From assembly GCA_026706225.1 (NCBI GenBank), contig JAPOZE010000438.1, positions 1 through 7,925 of the forward strand: DNA of 7,925 nt. The letters run 5' to 3'. Positions within the stretch are counted from its first letter, which is position 1. Every line of letters starts with the position of its first letter. Below, in pieces: positions 1 to 7,705 of this stretch. Position numbers and translations under genes: made by a program. The DNA comes from Acidobacteriota bacterium. GTDB lineage: Bacteria > Acidobacteriota > Terriglobia > Versatilivoradales > Versatilivoraceae. Under the pieces are notes generated by a model, which was given only the letters and a program-made list of their open reading frames with translations, was not told the DNA's origin and ran no database searches.

Positions 1-1
1 A

Positions 2-1502
2 CTGTACTGGACGAACGTAGACGTTTCTGGAATTTTAAAGTCAGTTTCTGCACGAGCTGCTTCACGTGGAGCGCAGGGACAACCTCGTTGTCATCCTCCA
101 AAAGGCAATCATGGCTTTGCTGTGGTTTTATCCACCTGCATGGCTCATCGACAGGAAGTTGTTCGAAGAGCGGGAACGAGCCTGCGATGAGGAAGTTCTG
201 CGGCTCAGGCAGTCCCCTGAGACCTATGTTTCGGGAATCTTGAAGGTTGCCAGAGCCTGTATGGAACAGCGACTGGCAGGAACGTCTTCCATTGGCGGAG
301 CAAACCTCAAGAAACGGATGAAACATCTCCTGTCCGCCGAGCCGCCGAGAAGGCTCGGCAGCCCGGAACGCGCCTTGATCATAGGATTGGTGGCGGGTCT
401 GACCGTTTTTTCCGTGGGCGCAGGCTTTGTGAACCGTGATGCCTACGCTGCCTGGAGCACCCCGGCCGGTGGGTTCCCGTCGCGGACCCGAACCAGTCAG
501 CGAGCAACCGCAGAATTTGCGAGCGCGGTGGTACGCATGTCCCGCAGTGAATGCGGACCGATGGTCGAGGAATCCATGCGAAACAAGCGGATCGGAGTTC
601 CTCCTGCCACTATCACCTTGCAGCAAGTCGAGCAGAGTCGGGAACTGCCGATTTCGATTCGAAATTCAACAGGCAGTCCCCTTCTCATCACCGATGCCCG
701 CTTGAGGGCGATGAAGGTCGAAAAAGGGGGTGTCTTCCTGCTTTTGCCGCGTGTCAGCTTTTCCAGTCGGACGGCCAAGAGGATCACCGCGGTCCGGTTG
801 AGGTTTCGCCATGCTCCCCTGCGGCGTACCGTGCACGCCGAAATGTACCGGCTCGACCTGGAGCCCCATGGCTCCTTCTCCACCGACCGTATGCCTGGAA
901 CAAGCGCTCAAAGATTCCTTCACCATGGAATTGGAGGCCTCTCTGCTCGCAATTTGCAGGCACCGGATCCGATCGGACGCGTGTTCCATCCATACGTGAT
1001 CTACTTCCCGGTAGAGAACACTCCCGCGGATTTCACGGTCGGCGTCCTGGGCGTTCAGTTCGCCGCCGGCGAGACCTGGGGAGATGTGCCGGCAAGGTTT
1101 CCGACCCCTGCACCTCCTCGCCGATTGCCACCGCAAGCCCTGGATTTTGGATCACCCGCCGCTTTTGACGCGCAACCATCGGCGGAGCGGGTCCGGGTGA
1201 TTGAGGGCGAGCAGCGAAAGAAGATCCTTTACAGGTTGGAACCGCCCTGTCCATCGGGGGCGTTCTCCATGGGAATCGACGGGTCAATGGTGCTGGAAGC
1301 CGCCATTGGAAAAGACGGCACGGTCCAAGCCCTGAGGACCATCGACGGAGAGCCCAGACTCTACGGACATGTGGCAGCTTCGGTCGTGGACGCGGTGAAA
1401 CAGTGGAAATACGAACCCACCCTGCGTCAGGGAGAACCGGTCGAGGTGGTCACCACCATCACCATCGAGTTCGTTCTTGATGAGCCTCCAGAGACTGGAT
1501 GA
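2..1502 (+). CDS. M56 (BlaR1/MecR1-type) membrane metallopeptidase with C-terminal TonB domain; 5' partial, probable frameshift near 50
   Basis: The readable frame (39-1502) opens with the zinc motif HELLH (51-65), then VERRDNL and, about 100 nt on, EERERACDEEV (165-197). HExxH plus ExxxACD is the M56 signature. In this family such proteins are inner-membrane sensor peptidases, like BlaR1, that cleave a repressor. One transmembrane segment follows (372-434). The next part (roughly 590-1190) is not assigned; patterns such as IRNSTGSPLLITDARLRAMK suggest a beta-sandwich. The end (about 1218-1484) is a TonB C-terminal-like domain: VLEAAIGKDGTVQAL, then DAVKQWKYEPTLRQGEPVEV. The N-terminal membrane part lies outside the window. 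Upstream of HELLH this frame has stops at 18-20 and 36-38. Frame 2 (2-49) instead reads ...GILKSVSA, fitting the family's 'LKxVLAHEL' pattern, so a frame change at about 50 is likely. Starting at GTG 66 would remove the zinc ligands, so 66 is not a credible start. No BlaI-type repressor gene is visible here. Confidence 0.82.
51..197 (+). other. M56 zinc-binding core (HELLH ... ExxACD)
   Basis: HELLH is encoded at 51-65 and the downstream acidic element ERERACDEEV at 168-197. In M56 peptidases the two histidines and a downstream glutamate bind zinc, and the HExxH glutamate is catalytic. All of these residues are present, so the catalytic core itself is not degraded even though the frame breaks immediately before it. 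Confidence 0.8.
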
Positions 1503-1543
1503 CTATGCGGCAATTGTCCCGGTCAATCGCGATGTGGAGTTGA

Positions 1544-1726
1544 CTGTCCCCGGCGTTTTCCTGCGTGCCCATCTACCAGGGGGTCTCCAACAAGGAGATC
1601 TCTCAACGCCTTCACATCTCTCGCGCCAATGCCGCCGTTCGCATGAATCGTGGCGTCACTCGGCTCAGGCGCCGGATCGATGCGCGCACTCAATCGTTGC
1701 CGCCCAAGAGCTCCAGACGATTTTGA
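1544..1726 (+). pseudogene. Remnant of a sigma-70 family (ECF-like) sigma factor, region 4 only
   Basis: Frame 2 between the stop at 1541-1543 and the stop at 1724-1726 encodes about 60 residues. They include YQGVSNKEISQRLHIS, then RANAAVRMNRGVTRLRRRI. This matches the sigma-70 region 4.2 helix-turn-helix pattern 'G(L/V)SxKEIAxxLxISxxxVxxRLxRGxxRLRRRL', which contacts the -35 element. Region 2 and the start of the gene are absent. The stretch begins right after the M56 stop, so the gene is a truncated 3' end. In frame 1 just upstream (1501-1573) the translation VELTVPGVFLRA could be a decayed region 4.1 ('...LPxxxREVFLLR') joined by a +1 shift, but that is weaker. No Shine-Dalgarno precedes the only candidate start (GTG 1565). 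An autonomous small DNA-binding protein is possible but unlikely. Confidence 0.6.
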
Positions 1727-1809
1727 ACGGCCCTTTCGCAAAAAACATGTAATCGATCGCCGTTTTGAGTGTTTATAGGAGTGCAGGCAATAAATTGATA
1801 CTGCTCTGT

Positions 1810-1839
1810 ACCCTGGAGGCTGGGATTCCCCTCCAGGGT
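1810..1839 (+). promoter_or_regulatory. Leader hairpin upstream of the 1853 gene, with alternative anti-Shine-Dalgarno pairing
   Basis: The arms 1810-1819 (ACCCTGGAGG) and 1830-1839 (CCTCCAGGGT) are perfectly complementary: a 10-bp stem with a 10-nt loop, ending 1 nt before the Shine-Dalgarno. No T-run follows, so it is not a typical intrinsic terminator. CCCTCC at 1829-1834, mostly in the 3' arm, is also complementary to GGAGGG at 1843-1848, which contains the Shine-Dalgarno core. Two mutually exclusive folds are therefore possible, one leaving the ribosome site free and one covering it. The complementarity is seen directly; the regulatory role is inference. A DNA-level operator for a dimeric repressor is the main alternative. 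Confidence 0.45.
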
Positions 1840-1840
1840 C

Positions 1841-1847
1841 AAGGAGG
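1841..1847 (+). promoter_or_regulatory. Strong Shine-Dalgarno fixing the start at ATG 1853
   Basis: AAGGAGG lies 5 nt before ATG 1853-1855, a near-ideal match and spacing. This sets the start of the downstream secreted protein and argues that the gene was recently functional. Confidence 0.75.
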
Positions 1848-1852
1848 GTGGA

Positions 1853-3565
1853 ATGAAAACAAGAATTTCGTTGCTGGGTATCGTCGTCGGCTCTCTGGTC
1901 GGCTTTGCTGCCTTTGGCCATCCATCTTTTCTTCAAGTTCCTGCCAAATCCGATCAGGATACCGCGGACCGGAATTCCGGAGTGATCCGGGGGCGGGTCT
2001 TCACTGCCGAGGATGAAAGTCCGCTGGCCAGGGCCAGGGTGACGCTCTATTCGGCAGACGGTCGAGGCAATGAGCGCCCCCGGACCGTTCTCACCGATAG
2101 CCGGGGCGAATACGAGTTAAGGGACCTTGAGGCAGGCAAGTAACTCCTGCGCGCGACTCGCAACGGCTACCTTCGTCAGGTTTACGGCAGGAAGACATCT
2201 TCGGGATCGGGAAGACGACAGCGCGGAACGCCTCTCTCGCTCGCCTCGGGGCAGGTCCTCGACAGCATTGATTTCAAAATGATTCGAGGCGGCGTGGTGG
2301 AAGGAAACGTGGTGGACCAGCACAACGAACCCCGCTCGCGAGTCCGGGTGAGGTTGAGCAGCTATGAAAGTTCCGAAGGCGAGCGCAAACTGTTTCCGGT
2401 GGGCCGTGCCGAGACCGATGACCGGGGACGTTTCCGTCTCTTCGACATTCCCCCGGGAAGCTATTACTTGAGCGCGGCCCCTCCCTTTTTTTATGGGCGT
2501 ATGGGAGGAGAAGAACGCTCATTCCCTCCCGTCTACTACCCCGGAGTTTTGAGTCCGCTGGAGGCGGCCAAAGTGCAGGTAGCAGCCGGGGAAGAGGTGG
2601 GTGGCTTCTATTTCACCCTGGTCGAGACTCGCAGCTACAGTGCCAGCGGCCGGGTGCTCACGGCCGAGGGCAAGCCGGCCCACGCGGTGTGGATCATTTC
2701 CAGAAGGGAATCGGGCGAAGCCTTTTTTGCCGGGATGGAATCGAGCGCGAACACGGATCTGCAGGGAGAATTCAAGGTAACGGGCCTTCTTCCGGGAAGA
2801 CATCGTTTGCATGCCCGTGCGGGCGAAGACGACAAGCCTCGGATGGCCAGCACGGTTGTCGAAGTAGCTGACCGGGATATCGAGGGCTTGACGCTGGTCC
2901 TGGGGGCGGGTGCGGAGGTCACCGGGAGGATAGTGACGGATCGCCAGGACTCCGATTTGGATTGGCGCAGGATCTGGTTGGATATGGACCCGATAGGCGA
3001 GTCCGGCAGGATTTCTTTCGGCGGGGAAAACGCCCGGGTTGAAGAGGATTTCACCTTCAAGATTACCAACCTGCCTGAGGCCTCCTATCGCCTGGTTGTC
3101 AGGCTCCCGCCCGGGAATCATTACGTGGAGTCCATCCGCCTCCGGACCGAAGAACTCATCGACCGGCCGATAGAGGTGAGGAGCGCCGACCGGCTGGACG
3201 AGGTAGAGATTCACGTGTCGTCGGAGGGAGCGCAAGTCGGCGGTGTCGTTGAAAAGGAGGAGGCTCGTGAAGTAGCCCAGGGGGCGACCGTCCTGGTCTT
3301 CGCCGCCGACTCCGACTTCAGGGGGCCCAACTCCCGCTTCACCAGGACGACTCAAAGCGACCAGCGCGGGCGGTTTTCTCTGAAGGGCCTGGCGCCTGGA
3401 GAGTATCTGCTGTGCGCTGTAGCCGATCACGAGTCCGGGTTCGAGAGTGACCTCGACTACCTGAGCAGCCTGGAACGGGACTCGGAGCGGATCGAACTTT
3501 CGTCCGGCCAGACCATGGAACAATCCCTGGTGGCGTTGCCGGCGCCGAACATCAATGGACGTTAA
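1853..3565 (+). pseudogene. Secreted carboxypeptidase-regulatory-like multi-domain protein, interrupted by one in-frame TAA
   Basis: The frame from ATG 1853 to the stop at 3563-3565 is continuous except for TAA at 2141-2143 (codon 97). It begins with a signal peptide (MKTRISLLGIVVGSLVGFAAFG). A first beta domain follows (GVIRGRVFTAEDESPLARARVTLY ... LTDSRGEYELRDLEAGK), a CarboxypepD_reg/Cna-B-like fold. The family pattern after this is 'GxYxLxAxxxGYLxxxYG', and the bases after the TAA read LLRATRNGYLRQVYG in the same frame, so the stop replaces an expected Tyr. Further repeats start near RGGVVEGNVVD (about 2285), YSASGRVLTAEG (about 2635), AEVTGRIVTD (about 2915) and AQVGGVVEKEE (about 3230), the last with DQRGRFSLKGLAPGEYLL. 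Family members are exported, non-catalytic beta-sandwich proteins. Intact length would be about 570 residues. ATG 2279 has no Shine-Dalgarno, so re-initiation there is unlikely. A sequencing error at 2143 would restore a full gene. Confidence 0.8.
2141..2143 (+). other. Premature TAA inside the first beta domain
   Basis: The codons before and after stay in one frame and in one domain (LEAGK-stop-LLRATRNGYLRQ). Family context expects an aromatic residue, usually Tyr (TAC/TAT), so a single substitution at 2143 explains the lesion. Confidence 0.75.
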
Positions 3566-3567
3566 CA

Positions 3568-3585
3568 GGGGCGCCATGGTGCCCT
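3568..3585 (+). other. Short hairpin in the 60-nt spacer between the beta-domain gene and the TlpA-like gene
   Basis: GGGCGC (3569-3574) and GTGCCC (3579-3584) form a 6-bp stem including one G-U pair, with a CATG loop, three nt after the upstream stop. No T-tract follows, so it is unlikely to end transcription. It could be an RNA-stability or processing element, or chance. Confidence 0.25.
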
Positions 3586-3625
3586 ACCCTCACTTCCGCC
3601 GGGTCATTTGCCAGGAGACCGAGTG

Positions 3626-4906
3626 ATGGAAAACAGAATCGGCGCACCACGCGTGGTTCGATGGTGTTCGCTCGGTTGGATTCTCGTTGCAGTGGCCGTG
3701 GTGACTCCGATGGGGTCGTGCCAGCGCGAAGTCGACCCGGAGGCTGAGCCGCCTGAGATCGGGGCGGACTGGGCCGTGGTGCAAGCGTTCCTCGACCAGG
3801 AGCGCGCCTGGCAGAAGGACAGTCGCGAGCGTTTCAGGAAGGGTGCTCAAGAGGGCAAGTCACCTGGTGAAACGCGGGAGGGCCTTCCCAAGCCCCCTGA
3901 CGTCGAACCCGCCCTGGCTGCAGCGACCGCCATCCTGAACTTGGGCGGCGCCCACGACAAGACGATCGAAGCGGCGGAGTTCCTCGTGAGGCCGATGAAT
4001 GCGTACCAGGAATCCGGCCGGTACTTTTACATCGGCGCTAAGGCTCTCCTCTCCCACGCACCCGGCTACCAGAAATGGCCTGGGGTGCTGAGCGAGATCT
4101 ATTACTTTCTGACGCCTTACGGACCGCAGGTTGCAAAGTTCTTCGAGGAAATGGCGTCCGAGGCCGAAGACCCCGTATTGCGCGCCAACGGCAAGTTCTA
4201 CCTGGCAGCCGGAATGATGCGCGCCGCCAACCACCAGTTCGTGCTGCCGGCCGAGGATCGGGAGGTCCTGCGTCAGCGGGCGATCGAGACGGCTGCCGGA
4301 TTGAGCGCCGGCGTGGAGAAGGAGAAGTTCCTGGGATTGCACCGTGACCCCACGGCAACTCCTCATACGCTGGCCGAGGCGGAGGCGGAGCTGCTTCGCA
4401 GCCTGCGACATGGGAGCGTGGGCGCCGTGTTGCCGGACGTGACGGGCAAGCGACTCGACGGCGCCGAGGAACGCCTGTCGGACTATCGCGGCCGCATCGT
4501 GTTGCTCGACTTCTGGGCAACCTGGTGCGGGCCGTGCGTCGCGGATCTGCCGAAGCTCCGGGAACTGGTTGCCAGGCTGCCGGCCGACCGCTTCGCCGTC
4601 ATCTCGATCAGCGGGGACGAAGAGCTTGGGACCGTGACCCGGTTCATCGAGGATGAACCCATGCCCTGGACGAACTGGCACGCAGGCGAGGGGAGCGACT
4701 TCGAGCGCCTCCTGCGTATCGAGGGCTATCCGAGCTACGTGCTGGTCGGCGAGGGCGGCAAGATTCTGACCCACGTGCCCTCCCTGATCCCCCCGTTTGC
4801 TTCCCTGATCGAGAAGGCGGTGCACCACCTCGCGGAATTCGGGAGCACCCAGGGGCTTGAAGTCGAGATTACATTGGAAGACCTTCGCTCAAGCAGGCCA
4901 GGTTAA
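3626..4906 (+). CDS. TlpA/ResA-like thioredoxin-fold lipoprotein with N-terminal helical region
   Basis: An envelope thiol-disulfide protein. ATG 3626 is chosen because AGGAG (3613-3617) sits 8 nt upstream; an in-frame TTG at 3608 also exists but lies before the Shine-Dalgarno. The 426-residue product starts with a basic and hydrophobic signal ending in PMGSC, so Cys32 is a plausible but imperfect lipobox cysteine, and the protein would be a lipid-anchored envelope protein. Residues about 85-265 look all-helical (ATAILNLGG, YFYIGAKALL, GKFYLAAGMM), as in many TlpA-family proteins with TPR-like N-terminal parts. The C-terminal domain carries LDFWATWCGPC with the redox pair C301/C304, and the cis-proline region GYPSYVLV (P369). 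Both are hallmarks of the TlpA/AhpC-TSA branch, which reduces or isomerises disulfides in secreted proteins. The frame is intact. It lies 60 nt after the beta-domain gene with only a weak hairpin between, so co-transcription is likely. Its physiological substrate is unknown. Confidence 0.88.
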   Translation: MENRIGAPRVVRWCSLGWILVAVAVVTPMGSCQREVDPEAEPPEIGADWAVVQAFLDQERAWQKDSRERFRKGAQEGKSPGETREGLPKPPDVEPALAAATAILNLGGAHDKTIEAAEFLVRPMNAYQESGRYFYIGAKALLSHAPGYQKWPGVLSEIYYFLTPYGPQVAKFFEEMASEAEDPVLRANGKFYLAAGMMRAANHQFVLPAEDREVLRQRAIETAAGLSAGVEKEKFLGLHRDPTATPHTLAEAEAELLRSLRHGSVGAVLPDVTGKRLDGAEERLSDYRGRIVLLDFWATWCGPCVADLPKLRELVARLPADRFAVISISGDEELGTVTRFIEDEPMPWTNWHAGEGSDFERLLRIEGYPSYVLVGEGGKILTHVPSLIPPFASLIEKAVHHLAEFGSTQGLEVEITLEDLRSSRPG

Positions 4907-5358
4907 GACCGGCCAAGCCGTTCACATGCCTTTCGCTCTCGAGCGATCACGTTTCCCGAACTCAGCGGCAGACCTTTTTCCCGGCCAAATGGATCACTGA
5001 GTACCTCCCCTACTTCCTGTAGGATCTTGCAGCTCAACTCCCTCCCCCCACTTTCCTGTCCTGGCAGTGGCCGACCCTCTCCCGGAACGTGCCGTTCGAA
5101 GACCGGAATTGCGTGGCTGGCCACGCCAACCGCAGGATCGCCCACCGGCTAAGATCGCCACTGGCGTATGACGCGGAATACCGCGGAGAGGCAGTTCCGT
5201 GTGAGGCTCGCACCCGACTCCCGCAACAAGACCACCCAAAGCCGGACACAATCCTTGCATTCACCGCAAGCGGCAGTATTATTTCGGGCACTGCACCTTC
5301 ACCAGGTTCCAGCTAAACGAGGAGGCTGGCTGCAGTCTCTCAACAAGTTCAGGAGACG
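4907..5358. other. Intergenic region with small inverted repeats; no recognisable gene
   Basis: Short open frames occur on both strands here, but none has a recognisable motif, a good Shine-Dalgarno or family-like composition. Three small inverted repeats are visible: TCGCTC/GAGCGA (4933-4938 and 4941-4946), GCGTGGC/GCCACGC (5111-5117 and 5120-5126) and CGCGG/CCGCG (5172-5176 and 5181-5185). None is followed by a T-run, so no intrinsic terminator can be claimed for the gene ending at 4906. The right end holds a candidate promoter and the ribosome site of the protease gene. Confidence 0.5.
5255..5282 (+). promoter_or_regulatory. Candidate sigma-70 promoter for the protease gene
   Basis: TTGCAT (5255-5260), a 16-nt spacer and TATTAT (5277-5282) resemble a housekeeping -35/-10 pair. 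The -10 matches TATAAT in 5 of 6 positions, but the -35 in only 3 of 6. It lies about 77 nt before the start codon, in an AT-richer patch of otherwise GC-rich spacer. This is prediction by eye only. Confidence 0.3.
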
Positions 5359-5815
5359 ATGACCTGCATGAAGAAGATGCCCTCCTGGGTGGCGATCCTG
5401 ATCCTGACCGGTCTTGGCATTTCAGTCCGTCCCCACCAGGTCCTGACCCGGACCCCAGAGGTCGAGAGAGTCCTTCGCCCGGTCCTGTCGAGCTATGAAT
5501 TGGTTCGCATGCCGCCCGGAGAGATCGAGCGGCAGGTTCGGACGACCGGCGAGCTGCGGCTTCGATTCAAGGAGATCGACTCTTACTTCAATCTGGAGCC
5601 CCACGACATGCGAGCCCCCGACTACCGGGCGGTTGAGACGGGACCCGGAGGAGTGAGTCGGACGCTGCCTCCTCAGCCGGTGGACACCTTCAAGGCAGTA
5701 CTGGCGGGGCGGGAAGACACCCGAGGCCGCTTCAACCTGACTGACGGGGGGGTGGAAGGAATCGTCTATGCTCCCGAGGGCAGGTATTACGTCGAGCCGT
5801 TGCGAAACTATCTCC

Positions 5816-5831
5816 CTGGCGCTACGGCGGG
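5816..5831 (+). other. Frameshift site (+1) between propeptide and protease domain
   Basis: Frame 1 reads EPLRNYLPGATA up to 5829 and frame 2 reads VVYRQSDIRPGDHLECGV from 5831. One surplus G in the GGCGGGTGG stretch (about 5826-5833) explains the change. No slippery heptamer or downstream pseudoknot is evident, so programmed shifting is not supported. Confidence 0.75.
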
Positions 5832-6376
5832 TGGTCTACAGGCAGTCCGACATCAGGCCCGGCGACCACCTGGAGTGCGGCGTATCGTTACCAGAGCGTC
5901 TGCATCGGGGTGTGGACCAGGTGACGGCACGGATGGAAGCCACCAGTTCCACTACCCCCACCAGATACGAGTTTGATATTGCCACTGAAGCCGACTACGA
6001 GTACGTGCAAGCGTTGGGAGGTTCAGAGAATGCCAACCGCGAAATTCGGGGCATCCTTAACCAGGTGGAGGGGGTGTATCAGAGTGAGCTGTCATTGCAG
6101 TTGCGCATTTCCTTCCAGCACACCTGGGATACGCAGCATGATCCCTACACGACAAGAAACGCTTTGGGTCTATTGAACGAGTTCCGAAACCATTGGAACA
6201 GGACGTCTAAAGCGAATGAAAACTATGACCTTGCCCATCTTTGGACCGGTAGAAGAACAACCTTTGCCTTGGGTATCGCGTGGCACGGAACGGTCTGCCG
6301 CGATCGTTCATCCAGCTACAGTCTGTCGGGGTACTTCGCTCGCATTCGTCTCCCCAGAAGGTACTCTCTCGCCGCT

Positions 6377-6409
6377 CATGAGATCGCGCACAACTTCGGG
6401 GCCACTCAC
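6377..6409 (+). other. Metzincin zinc-binding motif HExxHxxGxxH
   Basis: HEIAHNFGATH: three histidine ligands and the general-base glutamate are all present. The Met-turn methionine of CNDSIMFG is encoded about 50 nt downstream (near 6454), a spacing typical of reprolysin-like metzincins. Confidence 0.88.
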
Positions 6410-6562
6410 CCTGAGGAACAGAATCCCCCGGTCTCGAGTTGCAATGACTCCATCATGTTCGGCACTGGGTTGGACCTTACGTTCTGCGACTTCTCTCGAC
6501 AAGAAATTGGAACCTATCTTGCAAACAACAATCACTGTTTGACTCGTCTTCCCATCACACTT

Positions 6563-7705
6563 CAGCCCCCCACCGGTTTAAGGGCAATACGAACTTCCAA
6601 CTCTCGGATCGACCTGACTTGGCGGGACAACAGCGACAATGAGACCGGATTCCTCCTTCAGCAGCGGCGCCATCCCGACTATCTTGCGGGTTGGGTTGTG
6701 CCTTGGATTTCAATTGCAACCGTGCCGGCTAACGTCAGCACATTTTCGGTTGATGGCTTGTTGCCGGGCACTTCCTACCGCTACCGGGTCAGAGCTTTCA
6801 ACGACATTGAATCCTCCGTCTTCTCGAACGCAGTCAGGACAGCGACGTTGGGGATTCAGGCTCCCACGGGCTTGGTGGCCGCGAGGAGATCCAACACCTG
6901 GATCTACCTGGTCTGGGAGGACAACAGCGACAATGAGACGGGTTTCCGTCTGTACCGCAGACTTCATGGCTCGCCTGATTGGGTTCCAATAGCAACTATA
7001 GCGGCCAACGTTACCAGGTTTACGGATCGTGGGTTATTGTCAGGCACCCACTATGACTACTTGCTTCAGGCCTTCAATAGCACTGAAACTTCCAACTTCT
7101 CCAATGAATATGTAACACAGACCAGGGGCAGTCAGCACCTCACCGCCCCAGGGCTTAAACCTCCCACGAAACTGACGGCGACCGCGACTTCCAACTCTCA
7201 GATCGAGCTGACTTGGCAGGACAACAGCAGCGATGAGATGAAATTTCGCGTGCAGGTCAGGCTCGATGGCTCGCCCGATTGGGAACCCGTTGGAGAAACG
7301 TACACCGACGTCACCGGAATAGGGATCGGAGGGTTGACACCAGGTACTTCCTATCACTTCAGGGTGCGGGCGATAAATGATGGGAATGACTCCCCTTTCT
7401 CGAATGAGGTCAAGGTAACGACCCTGGAGATAGGGATTCAGCCTCCCACCGGCTTGATAGCAACGGTGGTTTCCTCCTCCGGAGTCCAATTGACCTGGCA
7501 GGACAACAGCGACAATGAGACGGGATTCCTTCTTCAGCGCAGGCTCGATGGCTCACCTGATTGGGTTTCGATCACAATCACACTTCCCAACGCAACCCTA
7601 TTTGGCGACGCCGGATTGATTCCGGGCGCTTCCTATCACTACCGGGTGCGAGCTTTCAATGGCACCGAATCGTCCAACTTCTCCAATGAGGTCGGCGCGC
7701 CCAGA
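6563..7705 (+). repeat. Four tandem fibronectin type III domains
   Basis: Units at about 6563-6850, 6851-7129, 7151-7429 and 7430-7705. Each has PPTGL at its start, LTW.DNS..E near the first third (Trp codons at 6620, 6914, 7214 and 7496, spaced 294, 300 and 282 nt) and the FN3 pattern L.PGT.Y.YRVRAFN near the end. Units 1, 2 and 4 share an identical 21-nt block encoding DNSDNET, and units 2-4 share GSPDW. Unit 1 has YLAGWVVPW in place of GSPDW. Such domains usually act as spacers or bind carbohydrate or protein surfaces. The DNA similarity indicates recent internal duplication. Confidence 0.85.

Noticed and set aside
551..1168. 205-codon plus-strand frame, and minus-strand frames at 497-883 and 666-1136, inside the M56-TonB gene
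   Set aside because: They overlap a frame continuous with recognised domains; translations are Arg/Ser/Pro-rich without motifs.
1765..1796. TTGAGT followed by AATAAA/TAAATT as a promoter for the 1853 gene
   Set aside because: No -10 hexamer at good spacing matches well (about 18-20 nt to weak AT-rich boxes), so I do not annotate it, though an AT-rich promoter may still lie here.
2519..3577. 352-codon open frame on the minus strand
   Set aside because: It lies entirely opposite a plus-strand frame with clear beta-domain motifs. Its translation shows no motif, and GC-rich codons readily leave the antisense frame open.
3860..4828. 322-codon open frame on the minus strand
   Set aside because: It mirrors the TlpA-like gene, whose WCGPC and cis-Pro motifs and Shine-Dalgarno make the plus strand the coding one.
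4933..4946. TCGCTC/GAGCGA inverted repeat as terminator for the TlpA-like gene
   Set aside because: Only 6 bp with a 2-nt loop and no following T-run.
4903..5291. Short frames on both strands in the spacer before the protease
   Set aside because: No motif, no convincing ribosome site, and strongly overlapping alternatives; nothing recognisable.
5820..5835. Programmed +1 frameshift in the protease gene
   Set aside because: No slippery motif, rare-codon or stop arrangement at the site or downstream structure is visible; a simple one-base insertion is more economical.
5973..6542. Short frames at 5973-6176 and 6216-6542
   Set aside because: They are out-of-frame readings of the metzincin domain, whose true frame carries HEIAHNFGATH and the Met-turn.
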